Of a DNA stretch of 64,000 nucleotides, positions 15,593-27,320 are shown in pieces; position 1 is the first letter of the stretch; each line of letters starts with the position of its first letter. The DNA is taken from NCBI RefSeq assembly GCF_024713975.1, contig NC_091094.1:11269001-11333000 (forward strand), given 5' to 3'. Below the pieces are notes generated by a model. That model ran no database searches and was not told the DNA's origin. It was given only the letters and a program-made list of their open reading frames with translations. This DNA comes from Paralichthys olivaceus (Eukaryota > Chordata > Actinopteri > Pleuronectiformes > Paralichthyidae). The translations under genes were made by a program, and so were the position numbers.

Positions 15593-16071
15593 CAGTGCAA
15601 AATACAAAGTAAATAAAAAAAGTATAAACTTTTCAATGTTGTTATAGCCATGAAGATTTGTCATCGAAGTGAACTGTGACATGAGCCTCAGATTGTAGTT
15701 TATATTTCATGTATCATTGTTTTACTGGTCAATTTACAACACCTCTTCTTTAAACATGCTTTGAGGAAACTGTTGCATAAATGCGGGAAATGAAACTCAG
15801 CCTGTGGTCTGTATCAATAAATGACCAACAAAAAATAGTGATCATGAAACTAGGAGACGAGGTAACAAAAGAAGCCTGTTTCCTAACTGGTTTTATGATA
15901 GGTGTCGTTACTGTATTTGATCTTTTTAACCATGATTTCTGAATAAGATGTTGCAGCTGATGCATTTCAGGAATCAGTGTGTTAAACTGACCAAGAGGCC
16001 GTAAATAGTAAATGAACAGGGTTTATATAACTTTCCTATACTTCACATCCATTACTTCAAATAACTGTTTA

Positions 16072-16483
16072 CTACTTACACACTGTACTGTATTTCCATA
16101 GTGACATGAAAAAATGTGTTTCAGTTAGTGCAAAAGCAGAAGAAGAAGCAAAGAAAGCACAAGAAATAGTGTAAAGACGAATCTTTGACCATTCTTCCAC
16201 AAGCGTATTTGTGAGGTCACACCCTGATGTTGGACGAGAAGGCCTGGCTCTCAGTCTCCGCTCTAATTCATCCCAAAGGTGTTCTATTGGGTTGAGGTCA
16301 GGACTCTGTGTGGGCCAGTCAATGTATCCACACCAAACTCTCTCATCCATGTCTTTATGGACCTTGCTTTGTGCACTGGTGCATAGTCAAGTTGGAACAG
16401 GAAGGGGCCATCCCCAAACAGTTCCCATAAACACACTTCTTAACCTTGTGGAAAGCCTTCCAAGAAGAGTTGAAGCTGTATAG
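16072..16483 (-). mobile_element. Rearranged Tc1-like transposase remnant
   Basis: On the minus strand 16188-16433 encodes the transposase C-terminal half, including DWPTQSPDLNPIEHLWDEL, ERRLRARPSRPTSGCDLTN and TLVEEWSKI. The last piece of the same protein, NLVESLPRRVEAV, lies at about 16441-16482 but on the plus strand. The remnant therefore carries an internal inversion, and the frame is broken by a stop near 16390. No intact terminal repeats were found. It lies between the a3galt2 and ccdc30 3' ends. Confidence 0.85.
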
Positions 16484-16631
16484 TGTATCTCAACTCAAGT
16501 TCAAATTTAAAATTTTAAGTAATTTTCATTATAAATAATTCATCATTTTATTATAAATATGATCAGCATTATTAACTCAACCTAAGAAGATCTGTCAGTG
16601 AAGGTTCAGGTCGAGAGATGAAATTTACTAC

Positions 16632-16997
16632 AGGTCCAGTGTGTAAGATTTAGGTGAAAGGATCTATTGGCAGAAATGTAATGTAGAATAATCCTCATGA
16701 TGTTTTCACTAGTTAGTTTCATCTAAATTGTGTGAATTGTAGTTTTCTTTACCCCAGAAAAGACTCTTTATATTTAAATACTTTATATTTACATGGAGGG
16801 GACCCTCTCTACGGAGGCCGCCATGTTTTTTACATTAGTCCAGACTGAACAAACTAAACACCTTTTGAGTTTTTATGACAACTGAAGCTACCACAGGTTT
16901 TTTTTTCATGCTTGGAAGGAGAGGGTGAGGTGAGGGGTGTTCAGCTGCAACATGAAATTTCAACACTACATATCACAAAATTCTACACACTGTACCT
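16632..16997. mobile_element. Non-autonomous DNA element (MITE-like), ~366 bp
   Basis: The left end is AGGTCCAGTGTGTAAGATTT. The right end, TTCTACACACTGTACCT, reads AGGTACAGTGTGTAGAA in reverse, so the ends are inverted repeats. No coding capacity is visible. A partial copy lies in the a3galt2 intron at 13170-13290. Confidence 0.75.
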
Positions 16998-17053
16998 TTA
17001 AAAGACAAAAATGCTTTTTATATACGATATATTCATATTTCTGAAGGAGAATT

Positions 17054-18262
17054 TCAGGGACACAAACGGTCTGAGCATCTGAGGGCACCTGGGGAAGCTG
17101 ATTTGTCGAAGTGGCTCTGAGCAGATGTCAGGTTCAGGTAACCCACCTCCGCCGATCGAGACAGAGCTGCAGCGATTGAACAGTGACGGGGAGAAGTCAC
17201 ATTTGCCTGCTTGGTACGATGATTCTGAGTCTCATCTTGGGTTTCAGAAGGCTTAGGTGTCATCGCTCTAGAGACACAAACATTTTATGATGTTTTATTT
17301 TATCAAACAAATTGGTTTAGATCTGGTTCTGAAATGTAATCAGACCTACCTTGAAGTCTGAACACAGAGAGATGTAAAAATATGCTGAGGATGATGTATT
17401 TTCTTCATTTCCTAATAAAAGAAATCAAGTATCCTTGTTAGATAAATAAGTCATTCCAGAATAAATCATATCTTTCAATATCAGTGAGTATTTGATGAGA
17501 GCCTGACTGACTTATTGTTAGGATGATAACATGTGGCCTAAGACATTTAGCTTTCTGTGTTTATATTTGCTGGTATAAAAAGTATTTATTTTACAGATGT
17601 TTACATTTTATGTACTTCAGTTCTCCATCTTTGAGGCGAGTACCAAAACTAATCAGAACAATTACATTTAAGAGACACTACATACACCCAGTCATCAGGT
17701 CATAGGGAACTCTTAATGAAAACAAAAGCAGGCTGTTTTGATTATCTGGTACTGATTCTTTGTACTGATTTGAAAGTGAGAAGTGTCTGTTTTTTTCCAC
17801 TCCATATACATAGAGAGGATGTGGTTGGGCTAGTTAACAAAAAAACCCTCTTTGCTGCTGCAACCACTGAGGCCAAAACATCTCAGCTGCTTCAATCTGG
17901 CTGCAGTAAAGGTGATATGGGCCAAACTTAAAAAAATCGAAGTTCACGTGAAATACATTTTTCTCAAGGATGGTGTATGTACATTCAGGTAGTCCTCATC
18001 ACACTGACGTATGTCCAAGTGTTCCGTCACGATTGTCAGCTAAGACTGACTCATGATTGGTCGAGCATGTGTATTTATATGACCTCATGTATTGTTTTAT
18101 TCAAACTCTACATATTTGGTTGTATTTGTGTTTTCTTTTTATTTATAACAGAGTTTACAGTTAAACTGTAAAATATTATGCCTCAATTAATTTTTTTGTC
18201 AAGATAATGTTATAATAATAATAATGATGATGATTTCGTAGAAATCCTCACCATTTTTTGTA

Positions 18263-18301
<39 letters not shown>

Positions 18302-21300
18302 GACCAATATATCCCTATCGGAAATTCTTTACTACCCTGAGGACGTCTGAGGCATTATAGGCTCACAAGTTCGCTTTTAGTCATGTCCCTGAGTCAGAGG
18401 GCAGCTGATCTGAAGTAGCTTTAAAACTACAATAACATGAAGAACAGCAGCTCCAGATCACAGCCTACATTTACAGATAAAACAGCTGTTACTGCTTCCA
18501 GTACCTCAGCAAAGTGACGTGACTGCTGGCTCTGTAGGATTCGTTCCAGGACACTCAGCTGATTTGACATGTGGATTATTTTCTCTCCCAGTTTCTTGTT
18601 TTCCACCTCCAGAAAATCCGCCCTTACAATCAGAAAAAAAACACCTTGTCTTCTTCAGTGAACACACATGTCACAAAAATGACTTTTGCTATAAACTGTG
18701 TGTGGACTTATTTAGAACCTGCACTTGAACAAAGCAGCAGTTAGATTTGTGTCTTTCTTGTTGTGCTCCTCCTCGTTGAGCTGCTGTAACAACTTCGACC
18801 TCTCAGCGAGTAGTTTGTCATTTTCTGCAGTTATACTCACAACAAGCTCTTTCTCCTGGAAAAGACAAACATTTACAAAAAGTACAATTACCATTGAACT
18901 TGACTTGTTTCTATGCGTACACGTTCTTTTTCATCTTATTTTCAATACCTCTCTACAGCAATTTTTATGTTCATTCTTCTTCTTCTTTGTTCGGTTTATT
19001 GGCGGGTGGCAACCAAAGTCAAGGTGCATTACCAGCATCTACTATACCCTCTTCCTCATTGTATTGCTTCATGTCTTTTATGTAAACTCTAGAAAGAAAG
19101 ACAAAGCTGCAGGTTTACCTTTGTTAATGAATGGGAACACAGGGACAGCTCACGCTCGAGACCTTTTATCTTCTCATCACGCCATGTGGTTTCATCATCA
19201 AACCTTTGTTTGGCCCAACTCACTCTGGCCTTGTGTTTTTCCTTCATTTCGTGGTATTTGCTGTCAACAGATGGACAAATATACAACATGAGTCATGATT
19301 CATATCAGGGTGTGAAATGCAGATTTTCAAGCTGTGACATTGTCAATGAGCTGATTTCCAAAAATCAAATACAATTCAAATGTACAATATGTCACTTTGG
19401 CCACTAGGGGTCTCTCAATAAAAACAATAACAGAAGACCTAGTTTGATGATGTCATGAAGCAGCGTGGGATCATGGGAGTCTACCTGATGCAACCCAGGT
19501 ATGTTCACAGATGAGGTAATGTAAAGAAGTTTTATTCATGTTACACAGCAAACAGCAAGTAATATATCAGAATCCATTTCTAGTGACCAATAAAAAGAGC
19601 AGCGGGTTTAAACAGCTGAATGGCTAACTGACTAGCAGTGTGATTGTCTCATGTTTTTCCTATGTTTGACCCGGAAGTTGAAGCAGAGACGAACAAAGCC
19701 CCAGGTAAAGCAGATATGATGCAGTTAATAGGCGACCAAAATTAAACGTCCCGTTACCAAGATCTCTCTGAGTCTGAAGTGTTTGCAGGTGTCACGGGCC
19801 TGTTACCTGCGCTCTTTGTCGAGGGATTTGAGGGTTTCGCAGATCTCCTTCTTCAGTGTCTCACACTCATCTTGGCTGGACAATAGATTTCTGACTGAAT
19901 CCTCACCAAACTCCTGCGAGACATATTCACAGTTTGTAGATTAGGAAAGTCAGTTTGGAAAAATCAAAAGAATTTACAGCTTTATAGTTTAACACCTGGA
20001 TGGTAACTGTTCGTGTCCTTTTGCTCTGATAAAAAGAACACAGCACAGGAAGGCCAATTAGTTCTGGTATATTAGCAGCATATGTAAGATATTACCTTAT
20101 TCAGTGTGTTTTCCTTGTTCAGCTTTTGCTCTTTACTCTCTTTGGTAAAGGAGTTTTCCTGTTTCAAGTTTTCACAGTGTTTTAGATTTGCCTCTTTTTG
20201 ATTCCAAAAATCCAGATGCTGCTTGAGATAATGTATCTGAAGGGGTGAGAAAAAGTTTGGGCATGATTTATGAGTATATCTGTTTTTTTGATACTGGATT
20301 GATATTATGTATATTTAATACATTTATTTTTTACTTCTTAAGAATCTTTTAACATACAGATTGACTTACCTGTGACTCCTCTAAAGTGCATCTCTTCTGA
20401 GCACTGAGCTTATTTTGTAAATCTCTGCAAACCTGGATGCTCTGATTCAGTTCAGTTTCCCGCGACTAAAATCACAACAAGAACAACAAACAGGGTTTAA
20501 CTCACAATAACCTCATATCTTGAGCTACATTTGCTGAAAGTGATGTTTGTATTTGACTCTGTGTCCTTCTTTTGAAAGACTGCATCAGTATAAGAACAAT
20601 AATTCCATGCACAAAGAGGGATGTTGATGATGGGTGTCACTTTCTCTTGTAATGATAAAGAAAAATGTAATAACTAAAAGCATTTACTTTAGCCAGCTCA
20701 TTGTCGTGCTGAGCCTGAAGCTGCACAGTGTGGATCTGCTGCTCTTGTTCCTGCAGGTCGGACTCTAGCTGCTCCGCCTCCTCCTGCAAAGATACAACCT
20801 GAGACAAAAAAACAACATCAAACCACAGGTGTCGTACGATCTGATAGGTCCAGCAATCAGTTTGACTCAACCTTGAACCTACTAGAAGTTGCAGGTCACA
20901 AGTCAAGGTAACTTCATAAACTTTTTTTTTTTTACCCTTGTAAACACAACATTTTAGGAACACCCCGAGAGAATCATTTTAAATCTGGCTCAAATTATCA
21001 TTTGGACTCAATGAATCAATGATTTGATTTCAGTGGTCAAAGGTCACAGTGACATCATATGAGTCTGGAAAAATAATATACGTAGACTGAAACTGCACTG
21101 GTTGGTGGAGGCATTTAACCACTGCGCAGTAATTCTTGATTTCTTTATCGATTATTATTTATTGTTTTTTTATTTTACACAGTTAATTGTCTGTTTTAGT
21201 TGCAGTACTTTTCTCAGTTTTCACGCTGCACTGAGCCAAATGGACATAAATCAGTAAAGAAGTTGTTAGAAGTATAGATTCACATTTTCATTCTACAAGC

Positions 21301-24300
21301 CAACTTTTCAGAAATTTCAAAGAAAACTGACCATGGGATGTTGATCATCATCATCATTATATCTTACCATCTGCTGCAGAGACCTTTTTTCAGCATCCAG
21401 TGAGCGAACTCTGTTCCTCAAAACTCTGATCTCAAAATCCAGACGATCGTTCAGCTCTTTGGCCTTTCGCTGTTCCACCGTTTCTTTTGAAATAAAGTCA
21501 GATCATGTGATTGTCAGACTATCAATAATACATATTATAAAGAATGTCACTGTTACCATGCAGAATTTATATACATATAAATATATATAAAACTGAATGC
21601 TTGCCCATTCCTAAAAAATGCATTCAAGTGATGAGAGACAAAATTCATGGTTCTCGTTTCAGGCAAACCGTTATTGTGTGTTTGTGTGTGCTCGCCCTTT
21701 ATACACTTGTGATCTGGCTCTGCCTCTCACCCAGTACACCATGGAATAATCTCCAGCTCCCAAACAGAATCATCCTAGACACAAAGTATTCTGAGCGATG
21801 AGAGTGAGATTGTAACCCCGAGCTTTTCTCTCCGTTGCATTCAAAAACACAGAACTTTCTCTGAAAAAACAAAATTAAAGAATACGCATAAAAAATTTAA
21901 TCTCACCAAACATCTTGAGTTTTTCCACCTCCTGCTGCGCTGCCTGCAGCTCAGGCTCTGAAAAACACAAACGATGGAATAGAACGCAGATGTTTGCACA
22001 GAACTCTTGCACACAAGTTGCTGCAGAGATTGGAAACTTCGGCTTTAGTTCAGAGTCTCTCTGGCTTTTGTATGATGTTAAAATAACTTTGGAAAGTTGG
22101 TAACAAACAAATATCGATTGAGGATCTGACTGAAAGTTTGCGATGTTTCTCTTTTTCTCAGGACCATCGCAGCCTTGATTTAAGGATGAATAAAAGCATA
22201 AGGAAAATCACAGTGACAGCAGCATACTGTATTATGGCCATGAAAACTCTCTGTGACACTTATCTGGAGCTGATCACCTTCTAATGAAAAGTTCTAGATC
22301 TTGTGTATTCCCTTCAAATCACAGTAGAAATCCCAGGATGCACGTGTATATTAATAATCTGTATTACATGGGGATATTGTACATTTATAAAATACATCTA
22401 TATTGTATTATATATTGTTATTTTAGGTAGTATTCCTTTTTTTAAATCTATTTTTGGAGGTTGTGTTTTTAACTGTTTCTGTCTGTTTGTTGGTTTCTTG
22501 TTTAGCAGGATTATGGTGAAAACTACCAAAATGGATTTTCACCAAACCTGAAGGAGGGATGGGGTCTGGGAAAAAAGCCCATTCAATGTTGGTGTAGCTG
22601 CAGATTAAGGGGCCGACTTTTCAACATTTTAATCAATGTTTCAGGGAATAACGCACAGATCTTGACTTGACAACATTTAGTGGGCTGATATTTCTGAGTT
22701 GGGGGCAGTTTGGTGTGGATGAAAATAACTTTACATCATGTGTAATATTTTTTGGGTCTCTGCTGTAATTTGTGCACCTTAATTTTTCTATTCTCATTTT
22801 TCTTCCTACTTTTTCCCTCTTTGTGCTGCTGTGTCAAATAAAATGTCCCTGCAGAGTATTAATAAAGTTGCTGTTGTTGTACCAAAGCCAAGGTAATGTT
22901 TAGCCCACCATTCAAAGCGTCATCAGCATGTCTAAAAGCAAACACAAGCTCTGTACTTATTCATGCATCTTGTGTGACTCTGCTGTGAGTCCATCTGAAG
23001 ATGCTGAATTAAACTCCCAGAGAGATAAGAATTGACTTTTTTCCTCTGTTTCACAGAAAATGTTAAACCTCCCTCTCACCATAAGTCTTTTGGGTCAAGT
23101 GTGCCGAATCCAGCTCATCAGTCAATCGTCGGATCTCGTTGTGGGCCATGGCCAGCCGGCGGGAGCCCTCCTCTAGGTCCCGCTCCAGACGAGAGCACTT
23201 CCACTCCACACTGCTCGACTGGCCGCTCGAATGTCTGGCCTCAGCCTGCAGAGAGAGACACCAGTCAACCGACAACCAAGATCACAGCGGCTCTGAAGCA
23301 AACCAGTAAGTGCAAAGAGAGGAATCTTCAGAATTACATGCAAGAGACCTTGAGAAGTGCATGAGATCAAGACACACATGTGGCGTTGTGTCTTGACTTT
23401 CTTCTGCCATGCAAAGCTCCCTAGTTTGAGCTGGTAGCAGATCTTAATCACACTGGAACAAAAAGAGGGAAGCAGTTAATGCTGAGTTTTTAACAGACAA
23501 CATGCAAAAAAATCTTCACAGTCACACATGCACGTTGATAGTTTTTAGTATTTGTTAATATTGAAACAGGATGCAGTCACATGACTGTAAATCTGAGTAC
23601 GTACAGGAATAAAAGTAGGTTTGCTGTGTGAAGCTTTGTGGAGCCCAAATAAGAGTCTCCTCCAGGGACTATGGCTGTGATGTGGTGCCCTCTTGTGGGG
23701 AGATTGAGGGATGAGATGAGATCACAGAATCACAGAGTAAATCATTTGATCGCAGAGAAATAATGTTTCTAACAACTGCAGAAATCTCTAGAAGATATTA
23801 CGTCATGAATCTGACTGCATTATGACTTAATCGTACAAGAAATATCACAAAGAGGAATCACGTGCTTCAAAAGACAAATAACAAAGGAAGAATCAAACTT
23901 TCACAAAATCCACTATTTTCTCATATGATGGAGAGTAAATTCTTGTACATTCCTGACTGAGAGCTCTGCGTGTTTAGGCTCAAAGTATCAAACTAAAAGT
24001 CAATGAACTGCAATGTGACGTCTGAGCTGTGACTCTCACTTTTAGATGACCTCTACCTTTAAATTGTCAATGAAAAGCATCAGAGGGGTGATGAATACCG
24101 ACCTGTAAGCTCTAAATACCCCAACCAGACAACATTCGCTTTCTAAATTATTATTTTATATTGTAATAATTTCATAATGATGAATGACAGTGGGGCATCA
24201 TTATCCTATTATATGATCACAAGTTATTGTTCAATCTACATAAGCCTCAGGTCCTCTAGTCCAACAGGAAGCAAAAAACATTCTGACTGTTCAGTGACTT

Positions 24301-27071
24301 CATCATGACGTCACTTTTCAGAGGAAATACAATGATTGGGAATAATCTTACTTGTAGACACATCTCAAATGATCCTCTGGAGCCACGGCCAACATGCAGA
24401 ATGTGTTTACAGAGATTATGTTTCTGTTGATCTTGATCTTTGACCTTTAAACAATCAGCTCCAAAGGTTAATCACCTGGAGTTAAACACCTTAATGGTCC
24501 TTTGACACACACAGACAGGGGAGTCATTAAATGAATAGATGTTCGTCCTCTGACCTCTCGTCCGTTGCTCTTGGAAACCTGTGTCTCTGTCCTCCGTGGG
24601 CTGCCGCTGTCTCCAGCACTCATCAAGTTGTTGCTGTTGTTGGTAAGATGCTCACTTGTCTCTTGCAGCGAGGCCCTCTCCACTAGCAGGTACGCCACCT
24701 GCTCACTGGGGCTGCTGTGAATCAGCTCTGTGAGGCCCTGCTGGTACAGCATTTTAGCCACCTCGCTTATCTGGGCGTCTGTCTCAGTAAAGAGGGAGAG
24801 GAAGGAGACTGGTTTTATTTCACTGCCGCTGTAAATGTGGAGGCTGATCTTATCTGCTGACCTTGTTCCAAGGGAGCGGTCACATCAAGTTAATCTACCC
24901 CACTAATGGCTTTGTTTATATAGTATTTTGATTTACACATCTTGCATGCTTGTATGACTTTAGATTACTGCTAAAAACAAGATAAGAAAAATCTAAATGA
25001 CTTCCTCAAAATATTTGAAAAAGTCCATTTAATTTTAAATAGAGTCTGACTGATTTGAGATGTTGTGGTCAATACTAATATTAGAGAGTAAAAAGTTTCA
25101 GATACCGATTTGTCGACATGTTGATGATATAGAGGCTGAATTTAATTTGTGGCAATGATTCCTTCATTATCAAATAAAGGAATGTAATTAAAGCTTGATA
25201 TTCTACGATGAATATTGTTATAAATAACAAAGTAAAAAGAAAACACTAAGACAACAAAGAAAAGAAAAGAAACACAATTTAAGTAAAATTTCAACATAGA
25301 TGCACATTTTTCTGTATAGTTTTCCACAGTTTTTTTAAAAACTTAAACATAAATGCAGATATGTCTTTGCAAGTCTCAAATCCACTTCTTTATGATTAAT
25401 CGGTCAGGCAATAATCTGAAGATAAATATCAACACTTGGAAGTATATATTGAAATATTAGAGAGAAAGACTCAGAGGTATGAGTTTTAACAAGCTCATGC
25501 TATGGTGATGTGATTAATGTGTACAACCTTGAAGGGAGATTAGCTGCTGCAGCTGCTCCTTGAGCTGGTCGTTCTCGTCTTGGATCTGCTGAGCCAACAC
25601 GTCTTTCTGCTCTGTAAAGATGCGAATCTGCTCCAGGGATTTTCGCACCTCACAGAAAAACAAAAACATCAGACGTCTCCAGACTTTGACATATTCTTTC
25701 TCCAGCTGACAAAGTTGGAGATGCAGTAACTTACCTCTGCCATCTCTGCCAAGTGTTGTGAGCGCTGCATGTCCTGCTCCCGGGTCACTCTGCTCAGACA
25801 GGCTCTGGTGCTCTGGAGGCCACGCCATAGAAAACACAGCTGAGCCTCTTTAGGGGAGCCGGGAGCACATCCCTCCTCTGTCAACCATGTGGTGATCTGC
25901 TCCAGCTCCTCCTGTGGACAACATGGGTCTCATTTCATACAGGACATCATGGGTGGCTGTGGCTCAGGAGGTGAAAGGGTCATCCATTAACCAGAGGGTT
26001 GGTGGTTCAATCCTGAAGTGTCCTTGGGCTACTGAACCCCAAACTGCCTGACGTCTGTGATAGGAAAAGCTGAGTATTGAAGTGCTGTCTGAATGAGTGA
26101 ATGTAACTTCTACTGTAAAGTACGGGGGCCCTGAAGTCCAGAGAAGGTCTTACTATATAGAAAAGGCTTGATGCTGATTGAATGTCTGGTACTGTCTTTG
26201 TGTTTTTGCACTTTGAGTGGTTGAAAAGACTGGAAAATGTAACATATAAGTACAGTCCAATTATCTGACTTGGACTTTAAGGAGGAGAACATGTAGTTTA
26301 TATAAAAGTGTGAGTGTCATTGCCATTTTCTACAATTCAATCTTCTGAAACCTGACATGCAGACATCGGAGGTCACCATGAACAAAAGTGATGTGAAATA
26401 TCTGTGTCACCTCTCAAGGATTAAAAAAATGATATTACATGATCAAGTTATGGGTGCCATAATGAAAAAGTAGCCAACTTTGCATTTCATTTTCTCAAAC
26501 ATTCTACAGTAAAACTTCTGAAACTCAGTGGGGCCATGAACAAGAGTGAGGTGAAATATCTGTGTCACCTCTCAAGGATTTTCCTGTGTGACAGTGTTTT
26601 CATCCCAAAAATGGCTCCAAAAAGAATCCTGACAAACTACAGACAGAACTGACACTTGTGTTGACTGTGGTTAAACTGTCTGCGCTTTGTGGGGAGCAGC
26701 TGTGTCTCTGTGGCGACAGCTGGAGCGGCTTCTGTTGAAATACTCATTCCATGTGTTTATGTGGTGCATGAAGAGCAACAGATCGTAATGATGAGAGTCG
26801 TATCAGGATGGAGAGAGAAAATTAAAGAAAGAAAAGAAAGTGCAAAGAAAGTGAGAGGGAAAGAGAGTGAAGTGCAAAGAAAGAAAGAAAGAAAAGAAAG
26901 TGCAAAGAAAGAGAGCGAGAAGGAAAGAAAGTGAAATGCAAAGAAGGAAAGAAAGTGAAATGCAAAGAAGGAAAGAAAATAAAGTGCAAAGAAATAAAGA
27001 AAGAACGACAGAAAATGAAATGTCACATCTGCAGTTGAGTTAAATCGTGTTCTTACCTCTGATGAATCCAT
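17054..27071 (-). CDS. ccdc30: Coiled-coil protein, CCDC30-like, 16 exons, 665 aa
   Basis: Sixteen exons join in frame from ATG (27069-27071) to TGA (17054-17056): 27057-27071, 25735-25911, 25528-25648, 24555-24778, 23080-23245, 21907-21957, 21368-21483, 20688-20798, 20370-20465, 20096-20236, 19807-19913, 19119-19260, 18719-18855, 18505-18622, 17350-17411 and 17054-17267. They total 1998 nt. The first coding exon has only five codons (MDSSE). The N-terminus reads EELEQITTWLTEEGCAP, then LCFLWRGLQSTRACLSRV, followed by long Glu/Lys/Gln heptad-type helices through about residue 575. A basic, Ser/Thr-rich, non-coiled tail ends in ALRCSDRLCP. The name rests on coiled-coil nature plus proximity to ppcs, as on human 1p34. 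Another CCDC gene cannot be excluded. The molecular role is unknown to me. One donor (GTTCTA after 18719) is weak. Confidence 0.72.
17611..18087 (+). repeat. Interspersed repeat, copy 2 (ccdc30 intron)
   Basis: Near-identical to 12176-12641, in the same orientation relative to the window. It begins TGTACTTCAGTTCTCC and ends at TATGACCTCA, where similarity stops abruptly. Confidence 0.85.
18205..18301. repeat. ATA/ATG and TA microsatellites
   Basis: TAATAATAATAATGATGATG at about 18208-18232 and a pure (TA)n tract at 18263-18293, in a ccdc30 intron. Confidence 0.9.
18966..19055 (+). repeat. Fish repeat piece (CTTCTTCTT ... GGTGCATTACC)
   Basis: TTCTTCTTCTTCTTTGTTCG, then TTTATTGGCGGGTGGCAACC and AAGGTGCATTACCAGC. 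It matches the better preserved copy at 47866-48010 in the same orientation. It lies in a ccdc30 intron. Confidence 0.6.
22440..22630 (+). repeat. 'GGAGGTTATGTTTTCACC' repeat family, copy 2
   Basis: GGAGGTTGTGTTTTTAACTG, a TGTTTGTTGG stretch, TTTTCACCAAACCTGAAGGA and GATGGGGTCTGGGAAAAAAG parallel 2168-2350. It lies in a ccdc30 intron. Confidence 0.7.
25955..26265 (+). repeat. tRNA-derived SINE
   Basis: The pol III promoter-like boxes are GTGGCTCAGGAGGT (box A) and GGTTCAATCC (box B, near 26005). The tail includes GCACTTTGAGTGGTTGAAAA, TGGAAAATGTAACATATAAG and TACAGTCC, a typical fish SINE ending. The copy is moderately diverged. It lies in intron 1 of ccdc30. Confidence 0.8.
26812..27015. 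repeat. Purine-rich GAAA minisatellite
   Basis: About 200 bp of almost pure purine on the + strand, built from GAAAGAAAGTG and AAATGCAAAGAAGG units of roughly 24 bp. It begins about 40 bp from the first coding exon of ccdc30, inside its intron 1. Confidence 0.9.
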
Positions 27072-27320
27072 TAGTTTGGTGTCGACAGAAAAACCCTCAC
27101 ACTTTGGATTGAAGTTGTTTTTCTCGTCGCTGTCATGGAGATGAACGTGTCGTCTCGTTCCAGAGCAGCAGCAGTGACGTAAACACGCGAGCAGACCGTT
27201 ACTTTAACGATTAACATCGATGCGTAACGAAACAATACAACGCGCAACTGTAACTCTGCGAACTTTTGGGATTCTTCAACAGGTCAGAACTAAAGCAGCC
27301 TCGACGTAAGACACAGCGGT
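27072..27320 (-). promoter_or_regulatory. Probable ccdc30 promoter / 5' untranslated region
   Basis: A CpG-containing stretch directly upstream of the ccdc30 ATG, with GTGACGTAAACACGCG (CRE-like TGACGTAA) and several CG dinucleotides in otherwise AT-rich surroundings. The start site is inferred. Confidence 0.5.

Noticed and set aside
26757-27071. Open frame of 104 codons on the minus strand starting at the ccdc30 ATG
   Set aside because: It runs through the donor at 27056 into the purine-rich minisatellite, giving a Phe/Leu/Ser repeat. Splicing after five codons is supported by the in-frame join.
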